Assembly: GCA_964346645.1 (NCBI GenBank)
Contig: CAYFVU010000007.1
Location: 1-64,000, forward strand
Direction: 5' to 3'
Origin: CAYFVU01 sp964346645
GTDB taxonomy: Bacteria > Spirochaetota > Spirochaetia > DSM-16054 > Sediminispirochaetaceae
DNA: 64,000 nucleotides
Positions 44,057 to 53,351 of the stretch are shown in pieces (position 1 is the first letter of the stretch; each line of letters starts with the position of its first letter). Under the pieces are notes generated by a model, which had not been told where the DNA came from, did not search any database, and saw only the letters and a program-made list of their open reading frames with translations. The position numbers were made by a program, and so were the translations under genes.

Positions 44057-44793
44057 CGCTTTTTCGTCCGCAGTACACCCAGCCAGCGTTTCCTCCCGTG
44101 ACGATGTACGTAGCGTCGTACCTTGCGGAAACCTTTTCCGTACACACGGTCATTCTGCTCCTGCATCTGCCGGATTTGATACTCGGCCTTCAAGCTGCGC
44201 TTCTGTCTGAGAGCGAGAAAGGCGGCCATATTGCAGCTCCCCTCTTTGAGCCATTTCTTTGCGTCGTTGCGGCCGTTGAGGTGGATCCATGCGTGCATCA
44301 GCTCGTGTGCCGCGGTGGCGAGAAAAGCCTCGTAGGGTAATCCATGGAGGACGAAGACCCTAATTTTGAGTTCGAGGATGTTGCCCGCGCCGTCGCTCTT
44401 CTTCGCGGCGTGAGTAAAACCCTGCTCCTCGCCGGATTTCGAGTACTTCTTCAAGGTCTCCCTGTCGAGGAGGCTGAATGAGGGGTTGAAGGGTTTTAGT
44501 ATAATTCCTGTATTCTCGAGCAGATCCCTCGCCTCGTAGAGTATCCTCAGTCCCGTCTCCTTGTCCTCGATCGCATCGGCCTTGCAGAGGCCGCATATCT
44601 TTCGCCCATCCTCGAAGGTGAAACCTCCGTCGGAGGAACGTTTCGACATGAGGCGGCCGCAGTAGTCGCACGCAGAATGGCTGTTTCGATGGCCGTAGTG
44701 GTAATTGTTTCCCCAGAAGTCCTTAAGGTACTTTCCCTCTATCTCTTTGCCGCAAATCGCACAGACCGGTGCGTCGAGATCGCTGCTGCTCAT
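44050..44793 (-). CDS. DA1-like zinc peptidase with LIM-like zinc domain
   Basis: 247 residues from the ATG at 44793; an upstream in-frame extension is not convincing. Residues about 9-85 hold a treble-clef/LIM-like cysteine array (CAICGKEI, CDYCGRLM, CGLCKAD). The C-terminal half carries the metallopeptidase motif AAHELMHAWIHLNG and, further on, DRVYGKGFRKVRRYVHRHG, which match the peptidase domain of plant DA1. Bacterial DA1-like proteins are rare and their role is unknown. The C-terminus ends in the MITE-like element, so the protein may be slightly truncated. TATCTT lies 6 nt before the ATG. Confidence 0.8.
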   Translation of the reverse strand: MSSSDLDAPVCAICGKEIEGKYLKDFWGNNYHYGHRNSHSACDYCGRLMSKRSSDGGFTFEDGRKICGLCKADAIEDKETGLRILYEARDLLENTGIILKPFNPSFSLLDRETLKKYSKSGEEQGFTHAAKKSDGAGNILELKIRVFVLHGLPYEAFLATAAHELMHAWIHLNGRNDAKKWLKEGSCNMAAFLALRQKRSLKAEYQIRQMQEQNDRVYGKGFRKVRRYVHRHGRKRWLGVLRTKKRF

Positions 44794-44957
44794 ACCTATA
44801 AGATAAGAAAAAATATGGGATGTGAACATCCGTGACCTCGCCGGCGCAGCAATTCCTGTCGCCGGCGAGAATCGCCTAATTGCTATCGCCGAGACTTCGG
44901 GGTTTTTTTCGACTTTCATATGTTATATAGTTGACACAAAGGAAAAAGGAGGAGTGT

Positions 44958-46319
44958 ATGCTGAAGTTTAGTACGGATGAAGTTCTACAGGAGGTCGAAA
45001 ATCGAAACCCGAACCAGCCGGAGTTCCAGCAGGCGGTTACGGAGGTGTTTCGTTCGATCGAGAAGGTGCTCGACTCCTTCCCCTCCTACATCCACGAAAA
45101 GGTGTTGGAGCGGCTCGTGGAGCCCGAGCGCACGATCATTTTCCGTGTCCCGTGGATCGACGACGACAACAACTATCATGTAAACAGAGGTTTTCGCGTA
45201 GAGGCGAACAGCGCCCTCGGCCCATATAAGGGAGGCCTCCGGTTTCACCCCTCGGTAAATTTCAGCATCATGAAGTTCCTCGCCTTCGAACAGACCTTCA
45301 AGAATAGCCTCACCGGACTCAATCTCGGAGGAGCAAAAGGGGGAGCCGACTTCAATCCGAAGGGCAAGAGCGACCTCGAGGTGCAGCGTTTCTGCCAGAG
45401 CTTCATGAATGAGCTCTTCCGCCACATCGGAGAGAAGACCGACGTGCCGGCCGGGGACATCGGCGTCGGCGGCAGAGAGATCGGCTACCTCTTCGGGCAG
45501 TACAAAAAGCTCAAGAACCAGTTCACCGGCTCTCTCACCGGAAAGGGCACCCATTGGGGAGGATCCTTTCTCAGGCCGGAGGCGACCGGTTACGGCCTCG
45601 TCTACTTCGCCGCCCGTATGTTGGAGACGAAGAACGAGACGCTCGAGGGAAAAGTCTGTGTGGTCTCCGGCTCCGGCAACGTGGCGCAGTTCACCGTAGA
45701 GAAGCTCAACGAACTCGGCGCGAAGGTAGTGGCGATGTCGGATTCCGACGGCATGATCTTCGATGGAGACGGTATCGGGCAGGAGAAGCTCAACTTCGTG
45801 AAGGAGCTGAAGAACTTCCGCCGCGGACGCATGTCCGAGTACAAGGATGAGTTCCCTCACTGCGAGTACTACCCCAAATCCGAGGGAGGTGAGGTCCCCG
45901 AGTGGGAAATCAAGGCCGACTGCGCCTTTCCCTGTGCCACCCAGAACGAGATCAGCTCGAGGGATGCGCGAAAACTCATAGACAACGGAGTGCAGCTGGT
46001 GGCCGAGGGGGCGAACATGCCCACCGAAGAGAAGGGGGTCGAGCTCTTCATAGACGAGGGCATCCTCTACGGTCCCGCGAAGGCGGCCAACGCGGGCGGC
46101 GTAGCCGTATCGGGACTCGAGATGGCGCAGAACAGTGCGGGAATCCCGTGGACAAAAGAGCGGGTCGACAATGAGCTCTACGGCATCATGACCAAGATCC
46201 ACGACACCTGTCTCGAGTACTCCGAGCAGTACAGCGACAAGGGCAACTACGTGGACGGCGCGAACATCGCGGGCTTCCTCAAAGTTGCACAGGCGATGAT
46301 GGACCAGGGATTCGTGTAG
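44958..46319 (+). CDS. gdhA: Glutamate dehydrogenase (hexameric)
   Basis: 453 residues, the usual length. The substrate region has YKGGLRFHPSVNFSIMKFLAFEQ and the catalytic Lys in GGAKGGADF, then DVPAGDIGVGGREIGYLFG; the coenzyme domain has VSGSGNVAQF. It interconverts 2-oxoglutarate plus ammonia and glutamate, here most likely the NADPH-type assimilatory enzyme (inferred from length class). AAAAAGGAGG lies 6 nt before the ATG. The flavoprotein at 46360 follows 40 bp later. Confidence 0.95.
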   Translation: MLKFSTDEVLQEVENRNPNQPEFQQAVTEVFRSIEKVLDSFPSYIHEKVLERLVEPERTIIFRVPWIDDDNNYHVNRGFRVEANSALGPYKGGLRFHPSVNFSIMKFLAFEQTFKNSLTGLNLGGAKGGADFNPKGKSDLEVQRFCQSFMNELFRHIGEKTDVPAGDIGVGGREIGYLFGQYKKLKNQFTGSLTGKGTHWGGSFLRPEATGYGLVYFAARMLETKNETLEGKVCVVSGSGNVAQFTVEKLNELGAKVVAMSDSDGMIFDGDGIGQEKLNFVKELKNFRRGRMSEYKDEFPHCEYYPKSEGGEVPEWEIKADCAFPCATQNEISSRDARKLIDNGVQLVAEGANMPTEEKGVELFIDEGILYGPAKAANAGGVAVSGLEMAQNSAGIPWTKERVDNELYGIMTKIHDTCLEYSEQYSDKGNYVDGANIAGFLKVAQAMMDQGFV

Positions 46320-46359
46320 CGGCTCTTTCGCGAAACATCGCAGGAATGTATGAAATGAG

Positions 46360-47907
46360 ATGAACAGGTATGATGTAATAGTTGTAGGAGCCGGCATCGC
46401 CGGCGAAGTGACCGCCGGCTATCTCGCCAAGGAGGGCAGGAGGGTTCTGCTTCTCGAGCAGAACCATCAGACCGGTGGCAATATGTCCGGCTTCCGCCGC
46501 AAGGGATTCTACTTCGACGGAGGAGACCAGTCCTTCGAGAGTCTCGGACTCGTCTTTCCCATCCTGCGGGAACTCGCCGGCTTCTCTCCCGGCGACTTCA
46601 TCAAGGCCAAGTACCGAATGGTCTCGGAAGATTTCGACTTCTTCATCGAGAGCCCTGCGCACGTGGAGTGGGAGCTTCGCCGGGTCTTTCCCGATGAATC
46701 CGGAATTACCCCGCTCTTCAAGGAGATAAAGGAGGTCGAGCGCTTCTTAGAGGAGAACTACGATCCCTGGGACTTCCCCCTGCTGAACAGGCCGAGTCTC
46801 GGCCCGATGCTGAAGGCTGCGAAGTGGCTCCCCAAGCTCAAGAAGTGGTCTACCTTCAAGTATCGCGAGAAGGCTCTGGAGGCGATTCGACATCCGGGAC
46901 TGCGAAATTGGCTCACCTATGTGGGTTACTATCGCATGCCCTACCTCTTCTTCGCGGGGTTCTGGCACCTCTGGTCAAATGACTACTGGTATCCGAAGGG
47001 CGGCATGCAGGCGATGCACGACCGGCTCGCGGAGGCTTATACGCATTACGGAGGGGATCTGCGGCTAAACACGATGGTCGACTCAATCGATACCGACTCC
47101 TCGGGAAAGCGGGTGAAGGGGGTGACCAGCTCGGCGGGCGAGCGTTTCGAGGCGGACAGGGTCGTCTATGCGGGTGATTACAAGCGGCTCATCGACGAGA
47201 TCCTCGGACCTGAGTACTTTCCAAAGAGAGTCGTAAAGAAGCTGACCGAGGCCCGTCTGACCGAGGGGCTGGTTTCCGTCTATTTGGGGCTAGACATGAG
47301 CGACGGAGAGCTCGGCGGAGTGTTGAAGCACTCGCAGCACCCCTTCTACTTTCCGAACTACGATGTGATCTTCCCCGACGAGAGCTCGCCTGCGGACGTG
47401 CATCGGCACATGTGGGTTGCTCTCAACCACTTCGGCGAGGAGAGCCCTGCGGCCCCGGCGGGAAAGTCAGCACTTACCGTACAGACCTTCAGCTCGTTCC
47501 GCTGGGAGAACTACTGGAGAAACGGCGGGAGTGCCGACAGACGGAGCACGGAGTACCGGGAGTTCAAACAGAAGGTCGGGATGGAGCTGGTCGAACTCGC
47601 CGAGAATCTGGTGCCCGGTCTGCGGGACCGCATCGAGTTCATGGACGTCGGCACCCCTCTATCGTTGAAGCGTTTTACCCGCAACACCGAGGGCTCGAGC
47701 GGCGGCTGGTGCTACGACGACCAGGTCTCGCCCGTGTGGCGCTTGCCCTGGCTGAACCGCATCAAGACGCCGGTCGGGGGGCTCTACACGGCGGGGCACT
47801 ACTCTCTGTGGCCCGGCGGCGTGATCTCGGCGGCCCTCTGCGGTCGCATGACTGCGAACATGGTGATGAACCGGTTTCCGCTCGCCCCCATGGAGAAGCC
47901 CCAATAG
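46360..47907 (+). CDS. FAD-dependent oxidoreductase of the phytoene desaturase (CrtI/CrtD-like) fold
   Basis: 515 residues. The N-terminal dinucleotide motif is VIVVGAGIAGEVTAGYLAKEG with the acidic strand end VLLLEQN. A second FAD-contact region is at the C-terminus (GGLYTAGHYSLWPGGVISAALCGRMTANMV). The middle contains QAMHDRLAEAYTHYGGDLRL, the family-typical substrate-site strand. Relatives desaturate carotenoids or act on prenylated or fatty compounds; no carotenoid genes are in the window, so the substrate is open. It lies after gdhA. Confidence 0.85.
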   Translation: MNRYDVIVVGAGIAGEVTAGYLAKEGRRVLLLEQNHQTGGNMSGFRRKGFYFDGGDQSFESLGLVFPILRELAGFSPGDFIKAKYRMVSEDFDFFIESPAHVEWELRRVFPDESGITPLFKEIKEVERFLEENYDPWDFPLLNRPSLGPMLKAAKWLPKLKKWSTFKYREKALEAIRHPGLRNWLTYVGYYRMPYLFFAGFWHLWSNDYWYPKGGMQAMHDRLAEAYTHYGGDLRLNTMVDSIDTDSSGKRVKGVTSSAGERFEADRVVYAGDYKRLIDEILGPEYFPKRVVKKLTEARLTEGLVSVYLGLDMSDGELGGVLKHSQHPFYFPNYDVIFPDESSPADVHRHMWVALNHFGEESPAAPAGKSALTVQTFSSFRWENYWRNGGSADRRSTEYREFKQKVGMELVELAENLVPGLRDRIEFMDVGTPLSLKRFTRNTEGSSGGWCYDDQVSPVWRLPWLNRIKTPVGGLYTAGHYSLWPGGVISAALCGRMTANMVMNRFPLAPMEKPQ

Positions 47908-47927
47908 AGAAGTCCCAATAGAGTCGG

Positions 47928-49496
47928 CTATTTCTCCGAAGCCTTCCGCAGGCGGTCGTTGATGGCATGGCCGAGACCCCGGTCCGGCGCCCTCTGCGCG
48001 ACGATGAGCTCGACGCCCGTGCGGTCGAGCAGCTGCATCGCGTGGTAGAGCTTGACCGCCGCCTCCCTCAGATCTCCACCCGGGCTCAGAACGGTCGATG
48101 GTCCCCTGCATCCCTCGCAGCTATCGCTGAAGAGCAGCTTCGCCACTCTCTCGTTCCCGCGATACTCCTCTATCGAGTCGACCAGTCTGAGGGGTGTCAC
48201 CGGCGCATAGTGGTCGGGCAGAAGCCCCGGGCTATCCTCTCCTACGCCTGCGGCATCTGTTCCGTGTGCGCCGGCGGCGCCTTCCCCGGCCGAACCCGCG
48301 GCGCCGGAGACAGGCTCGGGATAAAGGATGAGGCCGATGAGGGACTCGATTTCCTCTGGAGCGAGGCCGCCGGCACGCAGCAGTCGGGGCGGGTCATCGA
48401 TAAGAGACAGCACGGTCGACTCGACGCCGACTCTGCAGGTCCCACCGTCGATCAGCACCTCGAAGGTCCCTTCGAGCTGATTCAGCACGTGGGCGGCCGT
48501 GGTGGGACTCGTGCGGCCGAAGAGATTTGCGCTTGGCGCCGCGACGGGAAGTCCGGCCTTAGCAATGAGTCCGAGGGCCAGCGGATGGGAGGGCATGCGC
48601 ACCGCCACACTCCTCTTTCCGGCGGTTACGATGTCTGGGACCGAATCGTCCTTCGGCAGAACGAGAGTAAGCGGACCGGGCCAGAACTTATCCATGAGTC
48701 TTCGGGCCTTCTCCGGCAGCTCGGGCACGAGACTCTCGACCTGACTCGGCTCCGAGACGTGCACGATGAGCGGATCGTAGAGGGGGCGCTGCTTAGCCTC
48801 GAATATGCGGGCGACCGCCTCGGGATTCCGGGCATCCGCACCGATGCCGTAGACCGTTTCGGTGGGAAAGACGGCAAGGCCGCCCCTCTTCAGAGCATCC
48901 GCGCCGGTATCGGTGATCTCCTCGAAGTACTGCAGTGGGCGGGGATGGGCCTCTATCCATTCACAGGCCTCGGCGAGATTGTGAAAGACCGGCACGGATT
49001 CGGGCAGTTCGTCGAGATGTCTCGTCCCATGGCCGGTGAGTACATACAATCCGAAGGCACCGGCCTCCTCGGCAGTCTGCGGGTCCGTAGGATGGTCGCC
49101 GACCATAAACGAGGAGCCGAGGTCGATGGAGTAGTCTGCCGAAGCCTTCCGGAGAAAGTGCGGTGAGGGCTTTCTGCAGCCGCAGAGATCGGATTCGCTG
49201 TGGGGACAGATGTACCACTCGCGAATATGGATTCCCTCCTCTTCCAATATTCGGTTGAGGGCAGCGTTTACCTCATCGACCTGGCTGCGGGTAATCGCAC
49301 CCCGGGCGATACCGACTTGGTTGGAGACGACGAAGAGCTCGTAGAGCCTGCTCATTTTCTTGAGGGCAGAGATTACTCCGGGAATTATCAAGAGGGAGTT
49401 CGGGTCGCCGAGATTGCCGACATCCTCGTTTATCGTACCGTCTCTGTCGAGAAAGAGCGCCGCTTTTTTCACCTCGCTCTCCTTTTGTTCCGTCAT
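47928..49496 (-). CDS. Fusion of GmhB-like HAD phosphatase and Sua5/YrdC threonylcarbamoyl-AMP synthase
   Basis: 522 residues with two domains that are normally separate. Residues about 10-180 are a D,D-heptose-1,7-bisphosphate phosphatase-like HAD domain: DxDGT motif FLDRDGTINED and the GmhB zinc loop CPHSESDLCGCRKPSP. Residues about 190-390 are the YrdC domain (GLAVFPTETVYGIGAD, RPLYDPLIVHV, VAAPSANLFGRTSP), followed by a Sua5 C-terminal domain to the end after an Ala/Gly-rich linker (about 400-430). The Sua5 part makes threonylcarbamoyl-AMP for tRNA t6A37. The HAD part may act in heptose metabolism or on another phosphate ester. Confidence 0.88.
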   Translation of the reverse strand: MTEQKESEVKKAALFLDRDGTINEDVGNLGDPNSLLIIPGVISALKKMSRLYELFVVSNQVGIARGAITRSQVDEVNAALNRILEEEGIHIREWYICPHSESDLCGCRKPSPHFLRKASADYSIDLGSSFMVGDHPTDPQTAEEAGAFGLYVLTGHGTRHLDELPESVPVFHNLAEACEWIEAHPRPLQYFEEITDTGADALKRGGLAVFPTETVYGIGADARNPEAVARIFEAKQRPLYDPLIVHVSEPSQVESLVPELPEKARRLMDKFWPGPLTLVLPKDDSVPDIVTAGKRSVAVRMPSHPLALGLIAKAGLPVAAPSANLFGRTSPTTAAHVLNQLEGTFEVLIDGGTCRVGVESTVLSLIDDPPRLLRAGGLAPEEIESLIGLILYPEPVSGAAGSAGEGAAGAHGTDAAGVGEDSPGLLPDHYAPVTPLRLVDSIEEYRGNERVAKLLFSDSCEGCRGPSTVLSPGGDLREAAVKLYHAMQLLDRTGVELIVAQRAPDRGLGHAINDRLRKASEK

Positions 49497-49559
49497 GATT
49501 TTGTGCGCGGGTACCTGTAGTATAGACTTTCTAGAAAAAAAGCAAAAGTAAGAAACCGA

Positions 49560-49588
49560 TTGATATACGTTGGAAATCGTCCTATAGT
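49560..49588 (+). promoter_or_regulatory. Promoter of the HPr-containing protein gene
   Basis: TTGATA (49560-49565), 17 bp, TATAGT (49583-49588). A conventional short leader with AGAGGAG precedes the ATG at 49605. Confidence 0.65.
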
Positions 49589-49604
49589 CTAGAGGAGAAG
49601 CCCG

Positions 49605-51188
49605 ATGTTTGGAAAGAAAAATAAGATCGAAACGCTGCTAAAGGAAAACGACCACAACTCGGTGGAAGCTCTCGAAAGATTTATTTCGAAACGAGCCGAA
49701 CCCATGCTCGGGCTCTGCTTCTTTGCCCTCAAGGCGGGGCACAAGAAGGAGTTTCCCTGCAGGGAGTTTCTGCAGAAGCTCTACGCAGAGGCGACCACCA
49801 TGGAGGAGCTGGTAGACAGCTACGGGGCCCAACGGAATCAGCACTGGTTCACCTTTCGCGAGACCGTCGCTGCGCAAAAACTCTTCTCCTCGGTAAATTA
49901 CAATTTGCTCCACATAAGCGATGCGTCGCAGCGCTACAAACTCCTCGACATTCGGGCCGATTTCGCATCCGACACCGACAAGATCCTCAAGAAGCTCAAG
50001 AAGGCGGTCCGAGTGACCAGCAAAAACATCACTCAGCAGGCCATGAGAATTGGGATCATCGATGGGCCCGTTTCCACCACCTTCGAGAGATGTGAAGAAG
50101 TGCCGATCTCGGTTCAACTGCCTTCGGACCGGCGGGTGCGGCACGTGTACAAGGTCGGCGAGACGGTGGTGTATCTCTCTACCCAGTTTCTCAACCTCTC
50201 CGAAGATCGTCAGGTCCATGAGATCATGAAGCCGCGCGAGGGCTGCGACTACGAGGATCTCATCCCCGAGGTCATAGACGAGGAGAAGTGCCGTCTCGCG
50301 GAGGTCGGATTTCACAACCTGCAGTCCCTCTACGACACCTACATATTCGAATCGGATATCGAGAGCCAGAACAGGAACCTCTCGTATCTTCGTGGCCACA
50401 TCAGCATCATCTACCACCTCCTCGAGATAGGCACGGCCCTGCTCCACTACTACGTGCGTCACATGAGCAAGCTGAGCAGAAACACTTCGGAGCAGGTCAA
50501 GTTCCCCCTCTCGACGAAGGAGCTGCTCTCCACCGTCTTCGAGTACCTCTTCTTCTACGCGCGGCTCTACATGGATTCGGCGAACCATCTCTGCAAGACC
50601 ATGATCAAGAGTTACTCGGAGGAGAAGAGCATAACCGTCACCATTCCGAATTACCGTGGGTTCCACGTGCGGCCGTCGACTCTCATCTCCAAGATTGTCG
50701 CGCACTACGGCAGCACGGTGACCATGTACCTCAACGAAAAGGAGTACAACGCCGGAGCACCCCTCGATCTCTTCCGCGCGAACGAGGAGATAAACGCGAT
50801 GAAGCGACGCTTTATTGCCGACGTCCTCTCCAAGAAGACCGAGCTCCAACGGCCGGTCCCCGAAGACTGGGAGAAGCGAAGGCGCGAGCTGCAGATGCTC
50901 TTTTTGGAGATGATGAACAACGACGAGATCATGCTCTACGACATCGATCTGCCTTTCGAGGATCTCGAGCCTCTCGAGGGAGAGACGATGGCGGATCTCG
51001 CGAGCCGCTACATAAAGCACTTTCTCTCGCTCGCGAAGATAGACGTGAACAGCGAACTCTCCGTCGTCTTCGAAGGCGATAACCGTGCGTTGAACGACCT
51101 CAAACTCCTCGCCGAACACGGCTACGGCGAGGACAAGTACGGGAACAACACTGAGCTTCCCGAAGAGCTCTCCTACCTCCGGCGCTGA
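49605..51188 (+). CDS. Large helical protein with internal HPr-like domain
   Basis: 527 residues, no signal peptide or membrane helix. About 340 residues of mostly helical, unrecognised sequence come first. Residues about 343-400 read ITVTIPNYRGFHVRPSTLIS then KIVAHYGSTVTMYLNEKEYNAG, which matches the start of HPr: His354 is at the PTS phospho-His position, followed by Arg356 and Pro357. The remainder is charged and helical. It may be a signalling or PTS-linked regulator that uses an HPr module in cis (inference). I know no named family for the whole architecture. Confidence 0.72.
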   Translation: MFGKKNKIETLLKENDHNSVEALERFISKRAEPMLGLCFFALKAGHKKEFPCREFLQKLYAEATTMEELVDSYGAQRNQHWFTFRETVAAQKLFSSVNYNLLHISDASQRYKLLDIRADFASDTDKILKKLKKAVRVTSKNITQQAMRIGIIDGPVSTTFERCEEVPISVQLPSDRRVRHVYKVGETVVYLSTQFLNLSEDRQVHEIMKPREGCDYEDLIPEVIDEEKCRLAEVGFHNLQSLYDTYIFESDIESQNRNLSYLRGHISIIYHLLEIGTALLHYYVRHMSKLSRNTSEQVKFPLSTKELLSTVFEYLFFYARLYMDSANHLCKTMIKSYSEEKSITVTIPNYRGFHVRPSTLISKIVAHYGSTVTMYLNEKEYNAGAPLDLFRANEEINAMKRRFIADVLSKKTELQRPVPEDWEKRRRELQMLFLEMMNNDEIMLYDIDLPFEDLEPLEGETMADLASRYIKHFLSLAKIDVNSELSVVFEGDNRALNDLKLLAEHGYGEDKYGNNTELPEELSYLRR

Positions 51189-51266
51189 CCCCGTCTCCGC
51201 ACTACCCCCTCCGCCGGTATTGACGGTATGCGCAGTGCCCTCAGGTGGGTGTTGCGGTAAGACATT

Positions 51267-53186
51267 TCAGCTGGTCACCACCTTTTCCGGATCTACGAAG
51301 GGGCCCTCTATCCCCTTCACGAGGTAGTCCATCGATATGATCTGATCGTAGTCGAGGCTCTGGTCCCGCGACACCTGCAGGGTGCCGTTTCGGTCCTCGA
51401 TAGGACCGGTGAAGGGGGAGAACTCGCCGGCCTGCATGAGGCTCTTCATGCCTTCGACGAGTCGCCGGGTCTCGGGCGGGACATGATCCTCGTCGATCGA
51501 GAGGTTGAGGATGCCGTTGCGAATGCCGCCCCAGTAGGTGAGGAAGCGGGCGTGCTCTCCGGAGATCGAGTCGAAGTCCTTCAGGTTGCCGGCAAGAATG
51601 TTCTCCAGTACATCCCGGTAGAACTCTCTCCAGTCGTAGATCAGCGTCGCATAGCGGGTAAAGGTCCCATTCTTATAGGCGTACAGCCCGTACTGCTGAT
51701 GCTCGCTCTCGTATGGTGGCAGGATGTTGTGGAAGAAGAGCTCGTCGTCGGGACCGAGGCCGTCGGGAAGGTTGCTCGGATCGAAGCGGTCGTCGCTCCA
51801 GTGGTCGTTCCAGGAGAGTTTTATGCGCGTCTGATGGTTCACGCCGCGGGCGCCGAGGGTAAAGGCGTTGATCGAGGCGAAGGCATAGGCGCTGTAGTTC
51901 GAAATGACGAAGCCTATGGGTCTGTTCTTGCAGAGCGAGCCGGCGATCATGCCGGAGAGGTAGTGCACCTCATGGGTACGGGGGGAGTAGGTACGCACGT
52001 GGACGCCGCTCTTTTCCCTGCTCGCCACGAAAAAGCGCACGTTCGGGTACTCTATTGCGATCTTCCGGGTTTCTTCGTAGAGAATCGCCGCGGTGGAGAA
52101 CACCACGTCGGTGCTCTTCGCCGCCTTTCGGATGACGGGGGCGAAACTCTCCGGCCTTCCATCGGTCCAATACACCTCGGTATGAATCCGATCCTCCATA
52201 TACTCTTCGAGATATTCACGGGCTATCTCGTGATCCCTCGTCCATGCGGAGATGGCCGAGCTACCGTAGTGGACGAAAGCCACCCGAAGTGCCTTGGCTC
52301 CCGGACGGAATAACTGTCCGAGAGTGCCCATGAGTGAGGGGCTCGGCTGTCTGAGGGGCTCAGTGGTGACTCCTACTTCCCCGTTCTCGAGTCTGAGCTC
52401 CTTGATCACCTCTTCGACACTGCGGCGGCTCTTCTCGTCGTCGAAATCGTCGGGAAAGCCGGCGATCTCGATGTATCTGAGAAAAGCCTCTCCGGTAGTG
52501 AAGGAGAGCTTCTTTCCCCCGAACGATTTGTAGAGATCGCGGAACGGCAGATAGACGTTGTTGTAGAAGTGGCGGTAGAACTCCTTGTCAGCCTCGGGAT
52601 CGCCGTAGTGGTTGCGGATGTGCTCGAGGAGCTTCTCGTAACCATCGGGCTCTCGGATCCAGATGGAGCTGATACCGGTCTCCTCCTTGAAGGGAAGAAA
52701 ACGGTAGTAGGTGGCGACGGCCGGATCGTCGCTGTCCCGGCGGGGCAGGAGACGGGTGACCTTCGCCTCTATTTGATACGATCCGAGGTATTTCAGCACG
52801 CTCACGCGTTTGTTGCCTTCGACGACCCAGTACCAGTTGAGGTATTCGCGTAGCTCTACCGGATCGACGATGCCCTCGCCGAGTTGATGAGCATAGACCC
52901 TCTCCCACTTGGTAGAGAACTCGCTCGGACTCTTCGGCAGCGGCAGGAATCTCCGGGCAAAGGAGCGCGCCCTGCTGTGGCTGACCGTGCCGACGATCTT
53001 GTGCAGCGGCACGTTTTCGATACCCACGTACTTCTCCCCGGCGAGAGGTGTGTGCTCGAGCACGCCTTCGAGCGAGGGCAGAAATCCGCTGCGCCCCTGG
53101 CTCACCTCCTTGGCATACCGGGCCCTTCCCCTGCGCCGTGCCTCTGCGTACTCTTCTTTTGCTTCCGCTACGTGCTTGTCGAGCAA
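51267..53186 (-). CDS. ParB-like domain fused to BMP/PnrA-type binding domain
   Basis: 639 residues. Residues about 60-200 resemble the ParB/sulfiredoxin-like fold, with GNKRVSVLKYLGSY near 123 as its most telling motif (a nucleotide- or DNA-binding helix loop). Residues about 310-570 are a basic membrane protein (BMP) fold: RVAFVHYGSSAISAWTRDHEIAREYL, DVVFSTAAIL, HYLSGMIAGSL and IGFVISNYSAYAFASINAFTLGAR. BMP proteins such as PnrA bind purine nucleosides outside the cell, but here there is no signal peptide or lipobox, so this one should act in the cytoplasm. It converges on the HPr-like gene. Confidence 0.8.
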   Translation of the reverse strand: MLDKHVAEAKEEYAEARRRGRARYAKEVSQGRSGFLPSLEGVLEHTPLAGEKYVGIENVPLHKIVGTVSHSRARSFARRFLPLPKSPSEFSTKWERVYAHQLGEGIVDPVELREYLNWYWVVEGNKRVSVLKYLGSYQIEAKVTRLLPRRDSDDPAVATYYRFLPFKEETGISSIWIREPDGYEKLLEHIRNHYGDPEADKEFYRHFYNNVYLPFRDLYKSFGGKKLSFTTGEAFLRYIEIAGFPDDFDDEKSRRSVEEVIKELRLENGEVGVTTEPLRQPSPSLMGTLGQLFRPGAKALRVAFVHYGSSAISAWTRDHEIAREYLEEYMEDRIHTEVYWTDGRPESFAPVIRKAAKSTDVVFSTAAILYEETRKIAIEYPNVRFFVASREKSGVHVRTYSPRTHEVHYLSGMIAGSLCKNRPIGFVISNYSAYAFASINAFTLGARGVNHQTRIKLSWNDHWSDDRFDPSNLPDGLGPDDELFFHNILPPYESEHQQYGLYAYKNGTFTRYATLIYDWREFYRDVLENILAGNLKDFDSISGEHARFLTYWGGIRNGILNLSIDEDHVPPETRRLVEGMKSLMQAGEFSPFTGPIEDRNGTLQVSRDQSLDYDQIISMDYLVKGIEGPFVDPEKVVTS

Positions 53187-53351
53187 CGCTCTCTCCTTCG
53201 TTTTCTACTACACAGACTAAAGGGATGGGGGGAGAAAGACAAGAATGAAAACTTCATTTCGAAATACACCCGCCAACGATATCCGGCTGAGTTGACGACG
53301 GATATGCTTTCCCCTATGCTTAATACTCGTGTAACAAATCGAGGAGTTGGC

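Noticed and set aside
43956..44153. Small minus-strand frame across the inverted repeat element
   Set aside because: It reads through the terminal repeat and into the antisense of the DA1-like gene. It has no ribosome site or homology.
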